This document shows, piece after piece, positions 1 through 10,062 of a stretch of DNA of 64,000 bases. Both the position numbers and the translations under genes were made by a program. This stretch comes from Enterococcus sp. BWB1-3 (lineage in GTDB: Bacteria; Bacillota; Bacilli; Lactobacillales; Enterococcaceae). Positions within the stretch are counted from its first letter, which is position 1, and each line of letters opens with the position of its first letter. A model generated the notes under the pieces. It worked only from the letters and a program-made list of their open reading frames with translations, had not been told where the DNA came from and made no database searches. The stretch spans positions 156,390 to 220,389 of the forward strand of contig NZ_JADOEP010000004.1 of NCBI RefSeq assembly GCF_016745275.1, in the 5' to 3' direction.

Positions 1-52
1 TTGGTGACATGTATTACTTCAGCTGTCTCATATTTCTCCGGGAGGGTCATAT

Positions 53-190
53 TTGAAAGAAGATGGATTGCATTGCTGTTTTCAGGATATGATTGTCAGA
101 GATGCTTTAGGAGAGTTGTTGGGTTTTGTTTTTGTTCCTTTAGCTTTGGTTGGAATATACAGCATTTTGTTTAAAGATAAAAAATACTAG
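53..190 (+). CDS. small hypothetical membrane peptide (45 aa)
   Basis: A TTG-started reading frame of 45 codons follows a good ribosome site (GGGAGGG at 40-46, 6 nt before the start). The product has a polar, Cys-containing N-terminus and one hydrophobic segment over about residues 22-41, ending in a basic tail. This suggests a single-pass membrane peptide. I do not recognise it. The frame is also open upstream to position 8, so it could be the tail of a longer or decayed gene. The hairpin at 266-310 would terminate it. Confidence 0.3.
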   Translation: MKEDGLHCCFQDMIVRDALGELLGFVFVPLALVGIYSILFKDKKY

Positions 191-265
191 TATTGGCTTG
201 TTATCGGAATAAGCTTGCTTATTTTGTCGCATATAATTTCTTGGATAATAAATTAGAATAGCCAA

Positions 266-310
266 AAAACGGCTGAAGAAGAATCTGTGGATTCGTTTCT
301 CAGCCGTTTT
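266..310. terminator. bidirectional terminator between the small ORF and csp
   Basis: AAAACGGCTGA (266-276) pairs with TCAGCCGTTTT (300-310). An inner GAATC/GATTC stem extends the hairpin. U-runs lie on both sides, so it can serve the plus-strand peptide and the minus-strand cold-shock gene. Confidence 0.75.
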
Positions 311-330
311 AAAGTTTATATTATTTTTGA

Positions 331-531
331 TTAGATTTTCTTTACATGCGCAGCCTGAAGACCGCGATTACCCTGAACAACTTCAAAGGTAACTTCCTGA
401 TTTTCTTCCAGTTGTTTAAATCCTTCTTCTTCAATAGCAGTGAAATGAACGAAAATTTCTTCATCTTCATTATATGATAGAAATCCATAGCCTTTTCTAT
501 TGTCAAACCATTTGACGAATCCTTTTTCCAT
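331..531 (-). CDS. csp: cold-shock domain protein
   Basis: A 66-residue single cold-shock domain, the usual length for the family. It binds single-stranded RNA/DNA and acts as an RNA chaperone in the cytoplasm. RNP1 (KGYGFL, residues 13-18) and RNP2 (IFVHF, 26-30) are intact. The frame stays open to 600, but the added residues are not part of the fold. The ATG at 531 has a GGGAG ribosome site 9 nt upstream, so it is the likely start. The gene is monocistronic, with a terminator at 266-310, and diverges from fhs. Csp paralogues are common, so the exact cold-responsive member cannot be told. Confidence 0.9.
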   Translation of the reverse strand: MEKGFVKWFDNRKGYGFLSYNEDEEIFVHFTAIEEEGFKQLEENQEVTFEVVQGNRGLQAAHVKKI

Positions 532-623
532 TCGCTTCACGCTCCCTTTAAAATTTGAAACTAGTCTAATTATAAAGACTATACAGGAAAACGTCAACAT
601 TTTGGAATAGGAGAATATAAACG

Positions 624-652
624 TGGAAAACTACAAAAATAACCGTTATAAT
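624..652 (+). promoter_or_regulatory. probable fhs promoter
   Basis: TGGAAA (624-629), a 17-nt spacer, then a perfect TATAAT (647-652), about 60 nt before the fhs start. The -35 box matches consensus at 4 of 6 positions. Confidence 0.6.
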
Positions 653-711
653 AGTAAATAACTTAACGAAAAGCATTTTATATTTATAAAAGTTCGGGAA
701 AAGAGGTAAAA

Positions 712-2382
712 ATGAAGACAGATATTGAAATTTCACAAGAAATAGAGCTTCTGGCAATTGAAAAAGTTGCAGAAACGATAGGTTTAAGCGGGGATGATTT
801 GGAACTTCATGGAAAGTACAAGGCAAAAGTTGATTTTCCAGCAATAAAAAAACTTGAACGAAATGATGATGGCAAACTGATTTTAGTGACATCAATTAAC
901 CCTACTCCTGCAGGGGAAGGAAAATCTACAGTTACAATTGGTTTGGGGGATGCACTAAACCGAATTGGCAAGAAAACAGTTATTGCTTTAAGAGAGCCTT
1001 CTTTAGGACCAGTTATGGGAATCAAAGGCGGAGCAACCGGCGGAGGCTATGCTCAGGTTTTACCAATGGAGGATATTAATCTGCATTTCACCGGGGATAT
1101 GCATGCCATTACTACGGCAAACAATGCGTTATCTGCGTTGTTGGATAATCACATTCAGCAGGGAAACGAATTGAACATTGATGTTAGAAGAATAATCTGG
1201 AAACGAGTCGTGGATCTAAATGATCGGGAACTCAGACATGTTATTGTAGGTTTAGGCGGTCCGATTCAGGGAGTACCAAGAGAAGATGGATTTGATATTA
1301 CTGTAGCCAGTGAGATCATGGCTATTCTTTGTCTTGCATCTGATCTGGAGGATTTAAAACTTCGTCTGGGAAATATTGTTATCGGTTATACATTCGATCG
1401 CGAGCCTGTAACAGTGAATGATTTAGAAGTTCAGGGAGCACTCGCTCTTTTGCTTAAAGATGCGATCAAGCCGAACCTTGTTCAGACAATTTATGGGACT
1501 GCAGCTCTTGTGCATGGCGGACCGTTTGCAAATATTGCCCATGGCTGCAACAGTGTTCTGGCTACCAAAACGGCTTTGAAATTAGGCGACTATGTTGTTA
1601 CAGAAGCAGGGTTTGGTGCAGATTTGGGTGGGGAAAAATTCTTGGATATTAAGGTGCCGAATTTAAATAAAGCTCCTGACGCAGTAGTTATTGTAGCTAC
1701 AATTCGTGCGTTGAAGATGCATGGCGGTGTTGCAAAAAATGAATTGGGAACGGAAAATGTATTTGCTTTGAAAAAAGGTTTTGCAAATCTCAAAAAGCAT
1801 ATCGAAAACATGGAAAGCTATGGATTGCCTGTTGTTGTTGCCATTAACGAATTTGTGAGCGACACAAAAAAAGAAGTGGAAATTCTGCTTGAATTGTGCA
1901 GTAAAGCTGGCGTTCCAGTTGAACTGACTCAGGTTTGGGAAAAAGGGGCGGAAGGAGGAGAGGCACTGGCTAAAGCAGTGCTTCACACGCTTGATACTCA
2001 AATGTCCAATTTCCGTACAATTTATTCGATGGGTATCGGATTGGAAGAAAAAATTGAAACTATTGTCACGAAAATTTATGGAGGAGAAGGCGTTTCATTT
2101 TCTCCGAAGGCGCAGAAACAACTGGAAACATTTACAAGATATGGCTGGGATCGTTTGCCTGTTTGTATGGCAAAAACGCAATATTCTCTTTCAGATGATC
2201 CGACAAAGTTGGGAGCGCCTGAAGGCTTTACTGTTACAATTCGTGAACTGGTTCCTAAACTGGGCGCAGGGTTTATTGTCGCGTTGACTGGGGATGTTAT
2301 GACGATGCCGGGGCTGCCTAAAAAACCTGCTGCGTTAAATATGGATATTGATAAAGATGGAAATGCGATCGGATTATTCTAA
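712..2382 (+). CDS. fhs: formate--tetrahydrofolate ligase
   Basis: A 556-residue protein of full family length. It joins formate and tetrahydrofolate with ATP to give 10-formyl-THF, the one-carbon donor for purine and fMet synthesis. The ATP-binding segment [10 protein letters not shown] lies at residues 64-73. The family signature [15 protein letters not shown] follows at about 125-139. GAGG sits just before the ATG. It is monocistronic, with its own promoter (624-652) and a strong hairpin terminator (2412-2456). Identification rests on end-to-end family-like sequence and is very secure. Confidence 0.97.
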   Translation: MKTDIEISQEIELLAIEKVAETIGLSGDDLELHGKYKAKVDFPAIKKLERNDDGKLILVTSINPTPAGEGKSTVTIGLGDALNRIGKKTVIALREPSLGPVMGIKGGATGGGYAQVLPMEDINLHFTGDMHAITTANNALSALLDNHIQQGNELNIDVRRIIWKRVVDLNDRELRHVIVGLGGPIQGVPREDGFDITVASEIMAILCLASDLEDLKLRLGNIVIGYTFDREPVTVNDLEVQGALALLLKDAIKPNLVQTIYGTAALVHGGPFANIAHGCNSVLATKTALKLGDYVVTEAGFGADLGGEKFLDIKVPNLNKAPDAVVIVATIRALKMHGGVAKNELGTENVFALKKGFANLKKHIENMESYGLPVVVAINEFVSDTKKEVEILLELCSKAGVPVELTQVWEKGAEGGEALAKAVLHTLDTQMSNFRTIYSMGIGLEEKIETIVTKIYGGEGVSFSPKAQKQLETFTRYGWDRLPVCMAKTQYSLSDDPTKLGAPEGFTVTIRELVPKLGAGFIVALTGDVMTMPGLPKKPAALNMDIDKDGNAIGLF

Positions 2383-2411
2383 ATAAATCAAGCACAGTGC
2401 AGATATTTATT

Positions 2412-2456
2412 CTGGGAAAAGCAGTGTTAATGCACTGTTTTTCCTAGAATTTTTTA
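2412..2456 (+). terminator. fhs terminator
   Basis: A near-perfect 15-bp stem (arms about 2412-2426 and 2432-2446) with a short loop, followed by a T-rich tract (ATTTTTT). Confidence 0.8.
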
Positions 2457-2503
2457 TAGCGTGAAGGCAATAAAAATAATCTGAATTACCCGAGTTAAAG
2501 CGC

Positions 2504-2532
2504 TTGCAAAACGATTTGGAATATGGTATAAA
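2504..2532 (+). promoter_or_regulatory. strong sigma-A type promoter with no ORF directly downstream; overlaps a cre-like site
   Basis: TTGCAA (2504-2509), a 17-nt spacer, then TATAAA (2527-2532). The -35 lies inside TTAAAGCGCTTGCAA, which resembles a catabolite-responsive element with two mismatches to the usual consensus. Predicted transcription start is near 2539. No credible ORF begins in the next 400 nt. Confidence 0.6.
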
Positions 2533-2537
2533 ATAGA

Positions 2538-2792
2538 TGTAAGGGGTAATAGAAATTCCCTAATAATGCCGCAGAGTTATGGCGGAGGAATAGTGAAACA
2601 GATGTTGAGAGAACATCGTAAAATGGGAGCCGAAGATGGCAAAGCTGAAAGGAACGTGGGAATTTGAGAAACTCCTTACCAACTGAATATGGTCTGGCAA
2701 GTATCTGATAATTGTTGGATTGAGTGGACATAAGAACCTCAATTCTGATGTGTATGGAAACGAAGAGAAAGATGCTTGTCAGACTATTTTTG
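2538..2792 (+). ncRNA. candidate structured non-coding RNA or leader of unknown class
   Basis: The stretch behind the 2504-2532 promoter has no sensible reading frame but many stems. GATGTT/GAACATC is a tight hairpin at 2601-2617. A 15-bp helix with three G-U pairs joins 2689-2703 to 2773-2787 and is followed at once by five T residues (2787-2791). Inside it, an 8-bp helix joins 2717-2724 and 2738-2745. I looked for tmRNA, RNase P, SRP, T-box, SAM, lysine, glycine, M-box and FMN signatures and did not find them. A 6S-like or Lactobacillales-specific RNA, or a leader for the small gene at 2979, remain possible. Confidence 0.45.
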
Positions 2793-2882
2793 TGCATAAT
2801 TTTCGCTTTTGAGAAAGTTTATAGAAGAAAAATGCTTAAATCATGAAGGAATTAAAATAATAAATAGAAAATGATTAAAGAA

Positions 2883-2917
2883 AAGGATGTTCCGATGCGG
2901 GAATAATCCTTGTTTTT
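2883..2917 (+). terminator. hairpin terminator upstream of the small membrane gene
   Basis: AAGGAT-GTTCC pairs with GGGAAT-ATCCTT, followed by GTTTTTTTC. It would end transcripts from the 2527 promoter before the gene at 2979. It could therefore be an attenuator platform or simply the 3' end of a non-coding RNA. Confidence 0.6.
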
Positions 2918-2978
2918 TTCTTTTCTAGCTGTTTCATTTAGTATATACTTGATAAGAGTTGCATGGAGGTGTATAAAA

Positions 2979-3362
2979 ATGATTGTTCATTTTACACGGA
3001 AGACCGGTTTTTACGGGATGGCAACACCAATTGAGGTAATGAAAAACGGCGAGCGCTGGTTTCTCATTACTAATAATTCAGAAAAAATGGTTGAAGTAAA
3101 TGAAAATGAGGTTGAGGTGCAGGTCCGCTTTTATTTTATGAAAAGTGATGTATTCCTTCTTGCAAATAATTCGGCGGAGAAAGAGTTGGAAATAAAAATG
3201 AATCCGATTCTGGTTTCAAATTATTTATTTTTCTTTTTTCTGATTCTAGTTGCTCGGGGTTCGTATTGGGGTGTATTGATTCTTTTGGCTTTATACTGTA
3301 TCTTTTTATTTTCAGTACTCAAAAAAGCATATGTAATTAAGGAGAAAACAGATGGGACATAA
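2979..3362 (+). CDS. small membrane protein, hypothetical (127 aa)
   Basis: The start is the ATG at 2979, which has GGAGG 9 nt upstream; a longer frame from 2910 lacks a ribosome site. The N-terminal ~75 residues are soluble and beta-rich. They are followed by two adjacent hydrophobic segments (about residues 79-96 and 98-113) and a short basic tail, so the protein is probably membrane-anchored near its C-terminus. I do not recognise a named family. It overlaps the CBS-domain gene by 11 nt and so is probably co-expressed with it and lspA. Confidence 0.7.
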   Translation: MIVHFTRKTGFYGMATPIEVMKNGERWFLITNNSEKMVEVNENEVEVQVRFYFMKSDVFLLANNSAEKELEIKMNPILVSNYLFFFFLILVARGSYWGVLILLALYCIFLFSVLKKAYVIKEKTDGT

Positions 3363-4053
3363 TGCTGAGCAGTTTTTAAATAGTTTTAATCGAATAGAAA
3401 AATGGCTGAGAGATCAGCTTAATAACCCGGCAACAATGGGTTTTAGCGAGATGACCAGACGAATGGCAAAAAAGAGCAAATCTCAGGTAGCGTCATTTGA
3501 AAATGATCTTCTCCAGATGGCTCAGCTGAGGAATGCCATTGTTCATGAACGGATATCAAAAGATTTTGTTATAGCAGAGCCTAATGAATGGGCGGTAAGC
3601 CGTATCACTGAAATTGAGCATCAGCTGATTGAACCCGAAAAGGTATTACCGAAATTTTCAAAGCCCGTCACAGGCTTTGAAATGACTATTTCCTTGGAGG
3701 AAATTTTGAGAATTGTCGCCAAAAAACGGTATTCTCAGTTTCCAATCTATCACATGGGTAAATTTAAGGGATTTATTACGGTTAGAGGATTGGGAATTTG
3801 GCTGGCAGTCGAAAGTACAAAAGGAGAAATAAAACTGGCTGGAAAAACAGCAGGTGATTTACTTGCAAACAATTACAAACAAGGAAACTACGAATTTGTT
3901 GGTGAAAATACCAAAGTTTTTCAGGTGGAGGAAATGTTTGCTTCAAATGTTCGGCTGGAAGCTGTTTTAATAACGAAGGATGGAAATCCAGATGGGAATT
4001 TACTGGGAATTATCCGCCCAAGAGATTTGTATAAAAACGGAGAAAAGGAATGA
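3352..4053 (+). CDS. CBS-domain protein with an N-terminal HEPN-like motif
   Basis: A 233-residue soluble protein. The C-terminal two thirds (about residues 105-230) contain a paired CBS region ending in the typical LLGIIRPRDLY segment. CBS pairs usually bind adenine nucleotides. The N-terminal helical part contains RNAIVH at about residues 62-67. This fits the R-x4-H motif of HEPN nucleases, although such a short motif also occurs by chance. It overlaps its upstream neighbour by 11 nt and lspA by 4 nt (ATGA), implying translational coupling. Function is unknown; cytoplasmic location is inferred from the lack of membrane segments. Confidence 0.75.
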   Translation: MGHNAEQFLNSFNRIEKWLRDQLNNPATMGFSEMTRRMAKKSKSQVASFENDLLQMAQLRNAIVHERISKDFVIAEPNEWAVSRITEIEHQLIEPEKVLPKFSKPVTGFEMTISLEEILRIVAKKRYSQFPIYHMGKFKGFITVRGLGIWLAVESTKGEIKLAGKTAGDLLANNYKQGNYEFVGENTKVFQVEEMFASNVRLEAVLITKDGNPDGNLLGIIRPRDLYKNGEKE

Positions 4054-4529
4054 TGGGATTGTTAGCAGTGTATTTGCTTCTTAGCGCAGTGATTATTGGT
4101 TTGGATCAATGGACCAAGTATTTGACTGTGAAAAATATTCAACTAGGAGAAACGAAAGATTTTATTTCAGGATTTATTTCTTTCACATATGTTCGAAATA
4201 CAGGGGGAGCCTGGAGTATTTTGGCAGGGAAGATGACCTTTTTTTATATAATCACGGTAATCGTGGCCGGGGTTATTTTATATCTACTCTTCAAAAACAT
4301 TAATGGAAGCAAATGGTTTACATTTGGTCTTAGTCTGGTTTTGGCGGGTGCACTCGGTAATTTTATTGATCGGTTGCGTCTTGGTTATGTTGTGGATATG
4401 ATACAGACGGATTTTATGAAATTTCCGATTTTTAATGTTGCTGATATGTCCTTAGTTATAGGAGTTGGCTGTATTTTTATCTACCTGATTTTAGATGAAC
4501 GGGCAGAAAAAAGAAAAAAAGCAAAATGA
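4050..4529 (+). CDS. lspA: lipoprotein signal peptidase (signal peptidase II)
   Basis: A 159-residue integral membrane aspartyl protease that cleaves prolipoproteins before the lipidated Cys. Four hydrophobic segments are visible. The two catalytic aspartates lie in GYVVDM (D116) and FNVADMS (D132), both in the expected family context (GNFIDR before the first). The ATG at 4050 overlaps the stop of the CBS gene; a second ATG at 4053 is equally possible. rluD follows 62-71 nt later, the usual lspA-rluD pairing in Firmicutes. Its likely substrates in this window include PstS, the cyclophilin and the lipoproteins at 21941 and 28452. Confidence 0.95.
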   Translation: MMGLLAVYLLLSAVIIGLDQWTKYLTVKNIQLGETKDFISGFISFTYVRNTGGAWSILAGKMTFFYIITVIVAGVILYLLFKNINGSKWFTFGLSLVLAGALGNFIDRLRLGYVVDMIQTDFMKFPIFNVADMSLVIGVGCIFIYLILDERAEKRKKAK

Positions 4530-4600
4530 TTTAGTAAGATGAATCAGCAGATTATGTATGTCAGTAATCGTCAAATAGAAAGAAATGAAGGATGGAAAAA

Positions 4601-5503
4601 ATGGAGCGAATCAGCTTAACAATCAATACAGAAACAGGCAGAATAGATAAAGTTTTAAGTGAGCATTTAGATTATTCACGTTCACAAATTCAACAGTGGT
4701 TGAAAGAACAGCAGGTCCGAGTAAATGGAGAAGTCGTTCGATCCAATTATAAAGTAAAACAGAAGGATCAAATTGAGATTGATATTCCCGAACCTGAGGA
4801 ATTGCTGATTGAGGCTGAAAATATTGCTCTTACTATTGTCTATGAAGACAAGGATGTTGCTGTCATAGATAAGCCTCAAGGAATGGTGGTACATCCGGCA
4901 GCAGGGCATACAAACGGAACACTGGTCAATGCATTGATGTATCATATTAAGGATCTTTCCTCAATTAATGGAGTTATTCGACCAGGGATTGTCCATCGGA
5001 TTGATAAAGATACTTCCGGGCTTTTGATGGTGGCAAAAAATGATAAAGCACATGAGTCTCTGGCGGAACAGCTGAAAGAGAAAACATCTGTCAGAAAATA
5101 TCTTGCGTTGGTTCATGGCGAGATTTCGCACGATAAGGGAGAAATTAATGCCCCAATCGGACGTTCAAAAACTGACCGGAAAATGCAGGCAGTTATTGAA
5201 ACAGGGAAGCCTGCTGTCACTCACTTTCAGGTAGTCGAACGTTTTTCCGGCTATACTCTGATAGAGCTTCAGCTTGAAACGGGTCGAACGCACCAGATTC
5301 GGGTTCATATGAAATATATTGGTTATCCTGTGGCAGGCGATCCGCTTTACGGTCCAAAAAAAACACTGAAAGGGAATGGTCAGTTCCTTCATGCCAAAAC
5401 GCTGGGCTTTGTTCACCCGACAACCGGTGAATACATGGAGTTTGAAACGCCGTTACCAAAGGTTTTTGAAAAAACTTTGGAGCAATTAAGAAATAATGAT
5501 TGA
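4601..5503 (+). CDS. rluD: RluD-family 23S rRNA pseudouridine synthase
   Basis: A 300-residue protein with an N-terminal S4 RNA-binding domain (about residues 12-70) and the RluA-type catalytic domain. The signature HRIDKDTSG places the catalytic Asp at residue 135. The ATG at 4601 was chosen over 4592 because AAGGA lies about 9 nt before it but touches the first one. It follows lspA and precedes the pyr leader. The exact target uridines are inferred from family membership only. Confidence 0.9.
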   Translation: MERISLTINTETGRIDKVLSEHLDYSRSQIQQWLKEQQVRVNGEVVRSNYKVKQKDQIEIDIPEPEELLIEAENIALTIVYEDKDVAVIDKPQGMVVHPAAGHTNGTLVNALMYHIKDLSSINGVIRPGIVHRIDKDTSGLLMVAKNDKAHESLAEQLKEKTSVRKYLALVHGEISHDKGEINAPIGRSKTDRKMQAVIETGKPAVTHFQVVERFSGYTLIELQLETGRTHQIRVHMKYIGYPVAGDPLYGPKKTLKGNGQFLHAKTLGFVHPTTGEYMEFETPLPKVFEKTLEQLRNND

Positions 5504-5528
5504 TTTATTTTTTATTAAAAGGTACACT
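5500..5528 (+). promoter_or_regulatory. probable pyr operon promoter
   Basis: TTGATT (5500-5505), a 17-nt spacer, then TACACT (5523-5528). It overlaps the rluD stop codon. The start site would be near 5535, just upstream of the PyrR-binding stem. Confidence 0.55.
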
Positions 5529-5544
5529 ATCTTTAGTTGAATAT

Positions 5545-5683
5545 TATTCCTTTAAGAGTAGTCCCGTGAGGCTAAGAAGGACACATGCAGAAAACATTTA
5601 AGTGCGCTTAAATCAAGGTCTGTGTGTATTACAGTATACACTTATGTAAGCTATCCTCCTGTCCTCTGGGCAGGAGTTTTTTT
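5545..5683 (+). promoter_or_regulatory. PyrR-dependent transcription attenuator of the pyr operon
   Basis: AGTCCCGTGAGGCT (5560-5573) matches the conserved PyrR-binding loop of anti-antiterminators. It is followed by an intrinsic terminator: CTCCTGTCC (5656-5664) pairs with GGGCAGGAG (5668-5676), then seven T residues (5677-5683). In this family, UMP-bound PyrR stabilises the anti-antiterminator so that the terminator forms; without it the leader is read through. Only one such site was seen in the operon; the pyrP-pyrB gap has no PyrR loop. Confidence 0.92.
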
Positions 5684-5800
5684 ATTGTCAAAAAGCTACT
5701 TTGATAAAAAAGGATAAGAAGCTCAACAATTGTATTTTTATAAGGACGTGTCTGAGAATTCGTACTTCAATCGTTTTTGAAACCACAGCCTAATGAATAA

Positions 5801-6373
<573 letters not shown>

Positions 6374-6401
6374 GCTGGATAGAAAGTTGGAAAAAGAGAA
6401 A

Positions 6402-7697
6402 ATGGATGAGAAAAAGTTTAGAAATACAGATGTTGTTTTGGATATACAAGATAAACCAGGTGCCCTGCAGTGGATGGGCTTAAGCCTGCAGCACTTATTT
6501 ACAATGTTTGGCGCCAATGTACTGGTGCCGATTTTAACGGGACTTGAACCAAGTATCGCTTTATTTAGTTCGGGCGTTGGAACACTATTATTTATCCTGA
6601 TCACTAAAGGGTCAGTACCTGCGTATCTTGGCAGCAGCTTTGCCTTTATCTCAGCAATTAATGCATTGATGGCGACTCAAGGGTACCCGGCTGTGGCACA
6701 GGGAATTATCTATGCGGGGATTGTTTATCTGATTGTCGCACTGATTATTTCAAAAGTCGGATCAGACTGGATAAATAAAATTTTGCCCCCGGTCGTAGTT
6801 GGACCGGTGATCATGGTTATCGGACTGGGGCTTGCTTCAACTGCTGGGAACCAGGCAATGTTCAGAACACTGGCAAATGGGGAAGCTGTTTATGACAGTA
6901 AATTTTTCATAGTAGCATTATTTACTTTGGGAATTACGATCTTTTTCAACATGTATTTGAAAGGATTTATGAGTCTGATTCCGATTTTACTGGGGATCGT
7001 CTGCGGTTATCTTTTTGCAATGCTGATGGGCATTGTGGATTTATCTGCGGTTGATGAAGCAAGGTGGTTCAGTCTGCCGGCATTTCAGCTGCCTTTCATA
7101 GACTATGATCTCTCATTTTCACTCGCAGCACTGACGAGCATGGCTCCGATTGCGTTTGTGACGATGACGGAACATATGGGACACATGATGGTTTTAAGTA
7201 AAATCACCAAACGGAATGTCTTTAAATCTCCGGGGCTGAATAAAACATTGTTGGCAGACGGACTGTCAACAATTATCGGCGGGTTTACAGGCGGGCCGCC
7301 GACTACCAGCTATGGCGAAAACATAGGTGTACTTGCGATTACAAAGGTTCACAGTGTCTATGTAATTGGTGGAGCAGCTGTACTGGCTATTGCAGCTGGA
7401 TTCATCGGAAAGGTCAGTGCATTAATTCTGAGTATTCCGAGTCCGGTAATCGGCGGAATCAGCTTTCTACTGTTTGGAGTGATTGCTTCAAGCGGATTGC
7501 GGATACTGATCGACAACAAAGTCGATTATGATCAGAAACGGAACCTTGTCATCACATCATCCATTTTGGTTATTGGGATTGGCGGAGCGTATTTGAAAAT
7601 TGCCAGCTTTGAATTAACAAGTATGGCATTAGCAACCATGCTGGGAATCATATTGAATCTGATTTTACCTGAGAAGGCACGAAGCGAAGTAGAATGA
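6402..7697 (+). CDS. pyrP: uracil permease (NCS2 family)
   Basis: A 431-residue polytopic membrane protein of the nucleobase/cation symporter-2 family, with about 14 hydrophobic stretches. It probably imports uracil by proton symport. The NCS2-conserved TEHMGH segment and the downstream [15 protein letters not shown] segment (binding-site region) are present. Start codon choice is uncertain: the ATG at 6402 gives the usual family N-terminus, but a TTG at 6387 is also in frame and neither has a strong ribosome site. It sits between pyrR and pyrB, so salvage and synthesis share PyrR control. Confidence 0.93.
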   Translation: MDEKKFRNTDVVLDIQDKPGALQWMGLSLQHLFTMFGANVLVPILTGLEPSIALFSSGVGTLLFILITKGSVPAYLGSSFAFISAINALMATQGYPAVAQGIIYAGIVYLIVALIISKVGSDWINKILPPVVVGPVIMVIGLGLASTAGNQAMFRTLANGEAVYDSKFFIVALFTLGITIFFNMYLKGFMSLIPILLGIVCGYLFAMLMGIVDLSAVDEARWFSLPAFQLPFIDYDLSFSLAALTSMAPIAFVTMTEHMGHMMVLSKITKRNVFKSPGLNKTLLADGLSTIIGGFTGGPPTTSYGENIGVLAITKVHSVYVIGGAAVLAIAAGFIGKVSALILSIPSPVIGGISFLLFGVIASSGLRILIDNKVDYDQKRNLVITSSILVIGIGGAYLKIASFELTSMALATMLGIILNLILPEKARSEVE

Positions 7698-7754
7698 TTG
7701 GTTTATAAGCTGTAAATGCAGCTTTTAGTATTAGTAATAGAACACGAAATAATG

Positions 7755-7782
7755 AGACAGAAAAATTGACCATTTTCTGTCT
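7755..7782 (+). other. 10-bp perfect hairpin in the pyrP-pyrB gap
   Basis: AGACAGAAAA (7755-7764) pairs perfectly with TTTTCTGTCT (7773-7782) around an 8-nt loop, with no T-run after it. A weaker stem (AAGCTG 7707-7712 with CAGCTT 7719-7724, then TT) lies just upstream. No PyrR loop is present. It may be an RNA processing or stability element within the operon. Confidence 0.45.
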
Positions 7783-7840
7783 GATAAATCAGATCTGGTT
7801 TCTAAAGAAAGAGTAGACATAATAATAGGAGGAATGACGA

Positions 7841-8767
7841 ATGATTCATACGTCAGAACGAGTCAGTTTAAAGCACTTATTAACTGTTGAAGCCTTAAGT
7901 GATCAGGAAGTAATGGGATTGATCAGACGAGGGCAGGAATTTAAACAGGGAGCAGTATGGCAATCCGGCAGGAAGCAGTACTTTGCAACGAACCTCTTCT
8001 TCGAAAACAGTACGCGGACGCATAAAAGCTTTGATGTTGCTGAAAAGAAACTGGGCCTTGAAGTGATCGAATTTGAAGCCAGTACAAGCTCTGTTCAAAA
8101 AGGTGAAACACTGTATGACACAGTTCTGACAATGTCGGCTCTTGGAGTAGATGTAGCAGTTATTCGTCATGGCGAAGAGAATTATTATGATAAGCTGATT
8201 CAAAGCAAAACGATTCAATGCTCCATTATCAATGGTGGAGATGGCAGTGGTCAGCATCCTACCCAATGCTTGCTGGATCTGATGACCATTTATGAGGAAT
8301 TTGGTTATTTTGAAGGATTGAAGGTCGGTATCATTGGAGACCTGACACATTCCAGAGTGGCAAAATCAAATATGCAGCTGCTGAAAAGGCTTGGAGCTGA
8401 AATTTATTTCTCTGGTCCCGAAGAGTGGTATGATGCGCAGTTTGATGTTTATGGTGATTACGAATCTATTGACGAGGTCGTCCAAAAAGCAGATGTAATG
8501 ATGATGCTGCGGGTACAGCATGAACGACATGACGGAACGGAAAGCTTTTCAAAAGAGGAGTACCATCAGCAGCACGGTTTGACTGTTGAACGTGCAAAAA
8601 AAATGAAAAAAGAAGCAATTATTATGCACCCGGCACCCATTAATCGAGATGTGGAGCTGGCTGATTCTCTGGTTGAAGGTATTCAGTCCAGAATTGTTCA
8701 GCAGATGAACAACGGAGTCTACATGAGAATGGCAATATTAGAAGCTGTATTAGCAGGAAAGGCATAG
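7841..8767 (+). CDS. pyrB: aspartate carbamoyltransferase catalytic subunit
   Basis: A 308-residue cytoplasmic enzyme that joins carbamoyl phosphate and aspartate, the committed step of pyrimidine synthesis. The carbamoyl-phosphate loop FFENSTRTH is at residues 53-61. The [14 protein letters not shown] segment and the C-terminal [12 protein letters not shown] motif are intact. No regulatory subunit gene (pyrI) is nearby, as is normal for Firmicutes. AGGAGG precedes the ATG. pyrC follows 9 nt later. Confidence 0.97.
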   Translation: MIHTSERVSLKHLLTVEALSDQEVMGLIRRGQEFKQGAVWQSGRKQYFATNLFFENSTRTHKSFDVAEKKLGLEVIEFEASTSSVQKGETLYDTVLTMSALGVDVAVIRHGEENYYDKLIQSKTIQCSIINGGDGSGQHPTQCLLDLMTIYEEFGYFEGLKVGIIGDLTHSRVAKSNMQLLKRLGAEIYFSGPEEWYDAQFDVYGDYESIDEVVQKADVMMMLRVQHERHDGTESFSKEEYHQQHGLTVERAKKMKKEAIIMHPAPINRDVELADSLVEGIQSRIVQQMNNGVYMRMAILEAVLAGKA

Positions 8768-8776
8768 GAGGCAAGT

Positions 8777-10060
8777 ATGAAAACATTAATAAAAAATGGA
8801 AAAATTGTTGAAAACGGGAACGAATTAACTGAAGCTTCAATTTGGATTGAAGCGGGGAAAATATTTGCAGTTGGTCAAAAATTTGATGAAGCGCTGTTTG
8901 AGCGGGTTTACGATGCAAAGGGACAGTTGATTACACCCGGACTGGTTGATGTTCATGTCCATTTGAGAGAACCGGGCTTTACGTATAAAGAAACGATTGC
9001 AACAGGAAGCAAAGCAGCTGCAAGAGGCGGCTTCACTACTGTTTGTGCAATGCCGAATTTGAATCCTGTACCTGATACCGCAGAAAAGCTGGGAGAAATC
9101 TACAAGACTATCAGCAAAGAGGCTGTCGTAAAGGTACTGCAGTATGCACCCATTACAGAAGAGCTGAGAAGTGAACGGCTAACGGATCAAAAGGCTTTAA
9201 AAGAAGCTGGCGCATTTGCATTTACGAATGATGGTGTGGGTGTTCAGACTGCAGGAACCATGTATCTGGCAATGAAGGAAGCAGCAGCAAACAATATGGC
9301 TCTTGTTGCACATACAGAAGACGAATCGCTTTTGTTTGGCGGAGTAATGCATACCGGTAAAGTATCGGAAAAACTAGGACTTCCAGGTATTCTCGGTGCC
9401 GCCGAAGCTTCACAGATTGCACGAGACATCACACTGGCAAAGGAAACAGGCGTTCACTATCATGTCTGTCACGTGTCTGCAGAAGAAAGTGTGCGGGTTA
9501 TCCGTGATGCCAAACGAGCAGGAATTCATGTAACGGCTGAAGTTTCCCCACACCATCTTCTGCTGATTGATGAAGACATCCCGGAAGATAACGGTTTTTG
9601 GAAAATGAATCCTCCCTTAAGAGGGAGAGCGGATCGCAAGGCTTTGATTGAAGGGCTGTTGGATGGAACGATTGACTGTATTGCAACTGACCATGCACCG
9701 CATGGTCTGGAAGAGAAGAAGCAGTCATTTTTAAAAGCTCCATTTGGAATTGTCGGCAGTGAAACGGCTTTTCAACTGATTTACACTCACTTTGTTGAAA
9801 CAGGAAAATTCACACTGGAACAAGTAGTAGATTGGATGTCCGTGAAACCGGCTGAAATATTCGGATTGAAAGCTGGAACACTGAAAATTGGTGCGGCAGC
9901 AGATTTGGCTGTATTTGATTTAGAACTTGAGGAAGCCATTGATGATAAAAAATTTGAATCACTTGCGGTAAATACACCTTTTGTCGGGTGGAGAGTAAAA
10001 GGAAATACATTGATGACATTTGTTGATGGGAAGCTGGTTTGGTCTAAGGAGGAAGCATAA
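8777..10060 (+). CDS. pyrC: dihydroorotase (class I)
   Basis: A 427-residue zinc metalloenzyme that cyclises carbamoyl aspartate to dihydroorotate. The metal-binding [10 protein letters not shown] motif (residues 58-67, His60 and His62) opens the TIM-barrel. The conserved CIATDHAPH segment supplies later ligands. Length and motif order fit the class I (Bacillus-type) enzyme. AGGAGG lies before the start, and carA begins 2 nt after the stop, so translation is probably coupled. Confidence 0.97.
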   Translation: MKTLIKNGKIVENGNELTEASIWIEAGKIFAVGQKFDEALFERVYDAKGQLITPGLVDVHVHLREPGFTYKETIATGSKAAARGGFTTVCAMPNLNPVPDTAEKLGEIYKTISKEAVVKVLQYAPITEELRSERLTDQKALKEAGAFAFTNDGVGVQTAGTMYLAMKEAAANNMALVAHTEDESLLFGGVMHTGKVSEKLGLPGILGAAEASQIARDITLAKETGVHYHVCHVSAEESVRVIRDAKRAGIHVTAEVSPHHLLLIDEDIPEDNGFWKMNPPLRGRADRKALIEGLLDGTIDCIATDHAPHGLEEKKQSFLKAPFGIVGSETAFQLIYTHFVETGKFTLEQVVDWMSVKPAEIFGLKAGTLKIGAAADLAVFDLELEEAIDDKKFESLAVNTPFVGWRVKGNTLMTFVDGKLVWSKEEA

Positions 10061-10062
10061 CG

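Noticed and set aside
2538..2792. tmRNA, RNase P RNA, SRP RNA or M-box for the structured region
   Set aside because: The conserved cores (for example GAGGAAAGTCC of RNase P, tmRNA ends, GGAAGGAAGCAG of SRP) are absent; the single ATGCTTGTC match to the M-box is not enough.
2495..2797. Minus-strand ORF of 100 codons over the structured stretch
   Set aside because: It overlaps the promoter and stems, has no ribosome site and the composition fits antisense of structured RNA.
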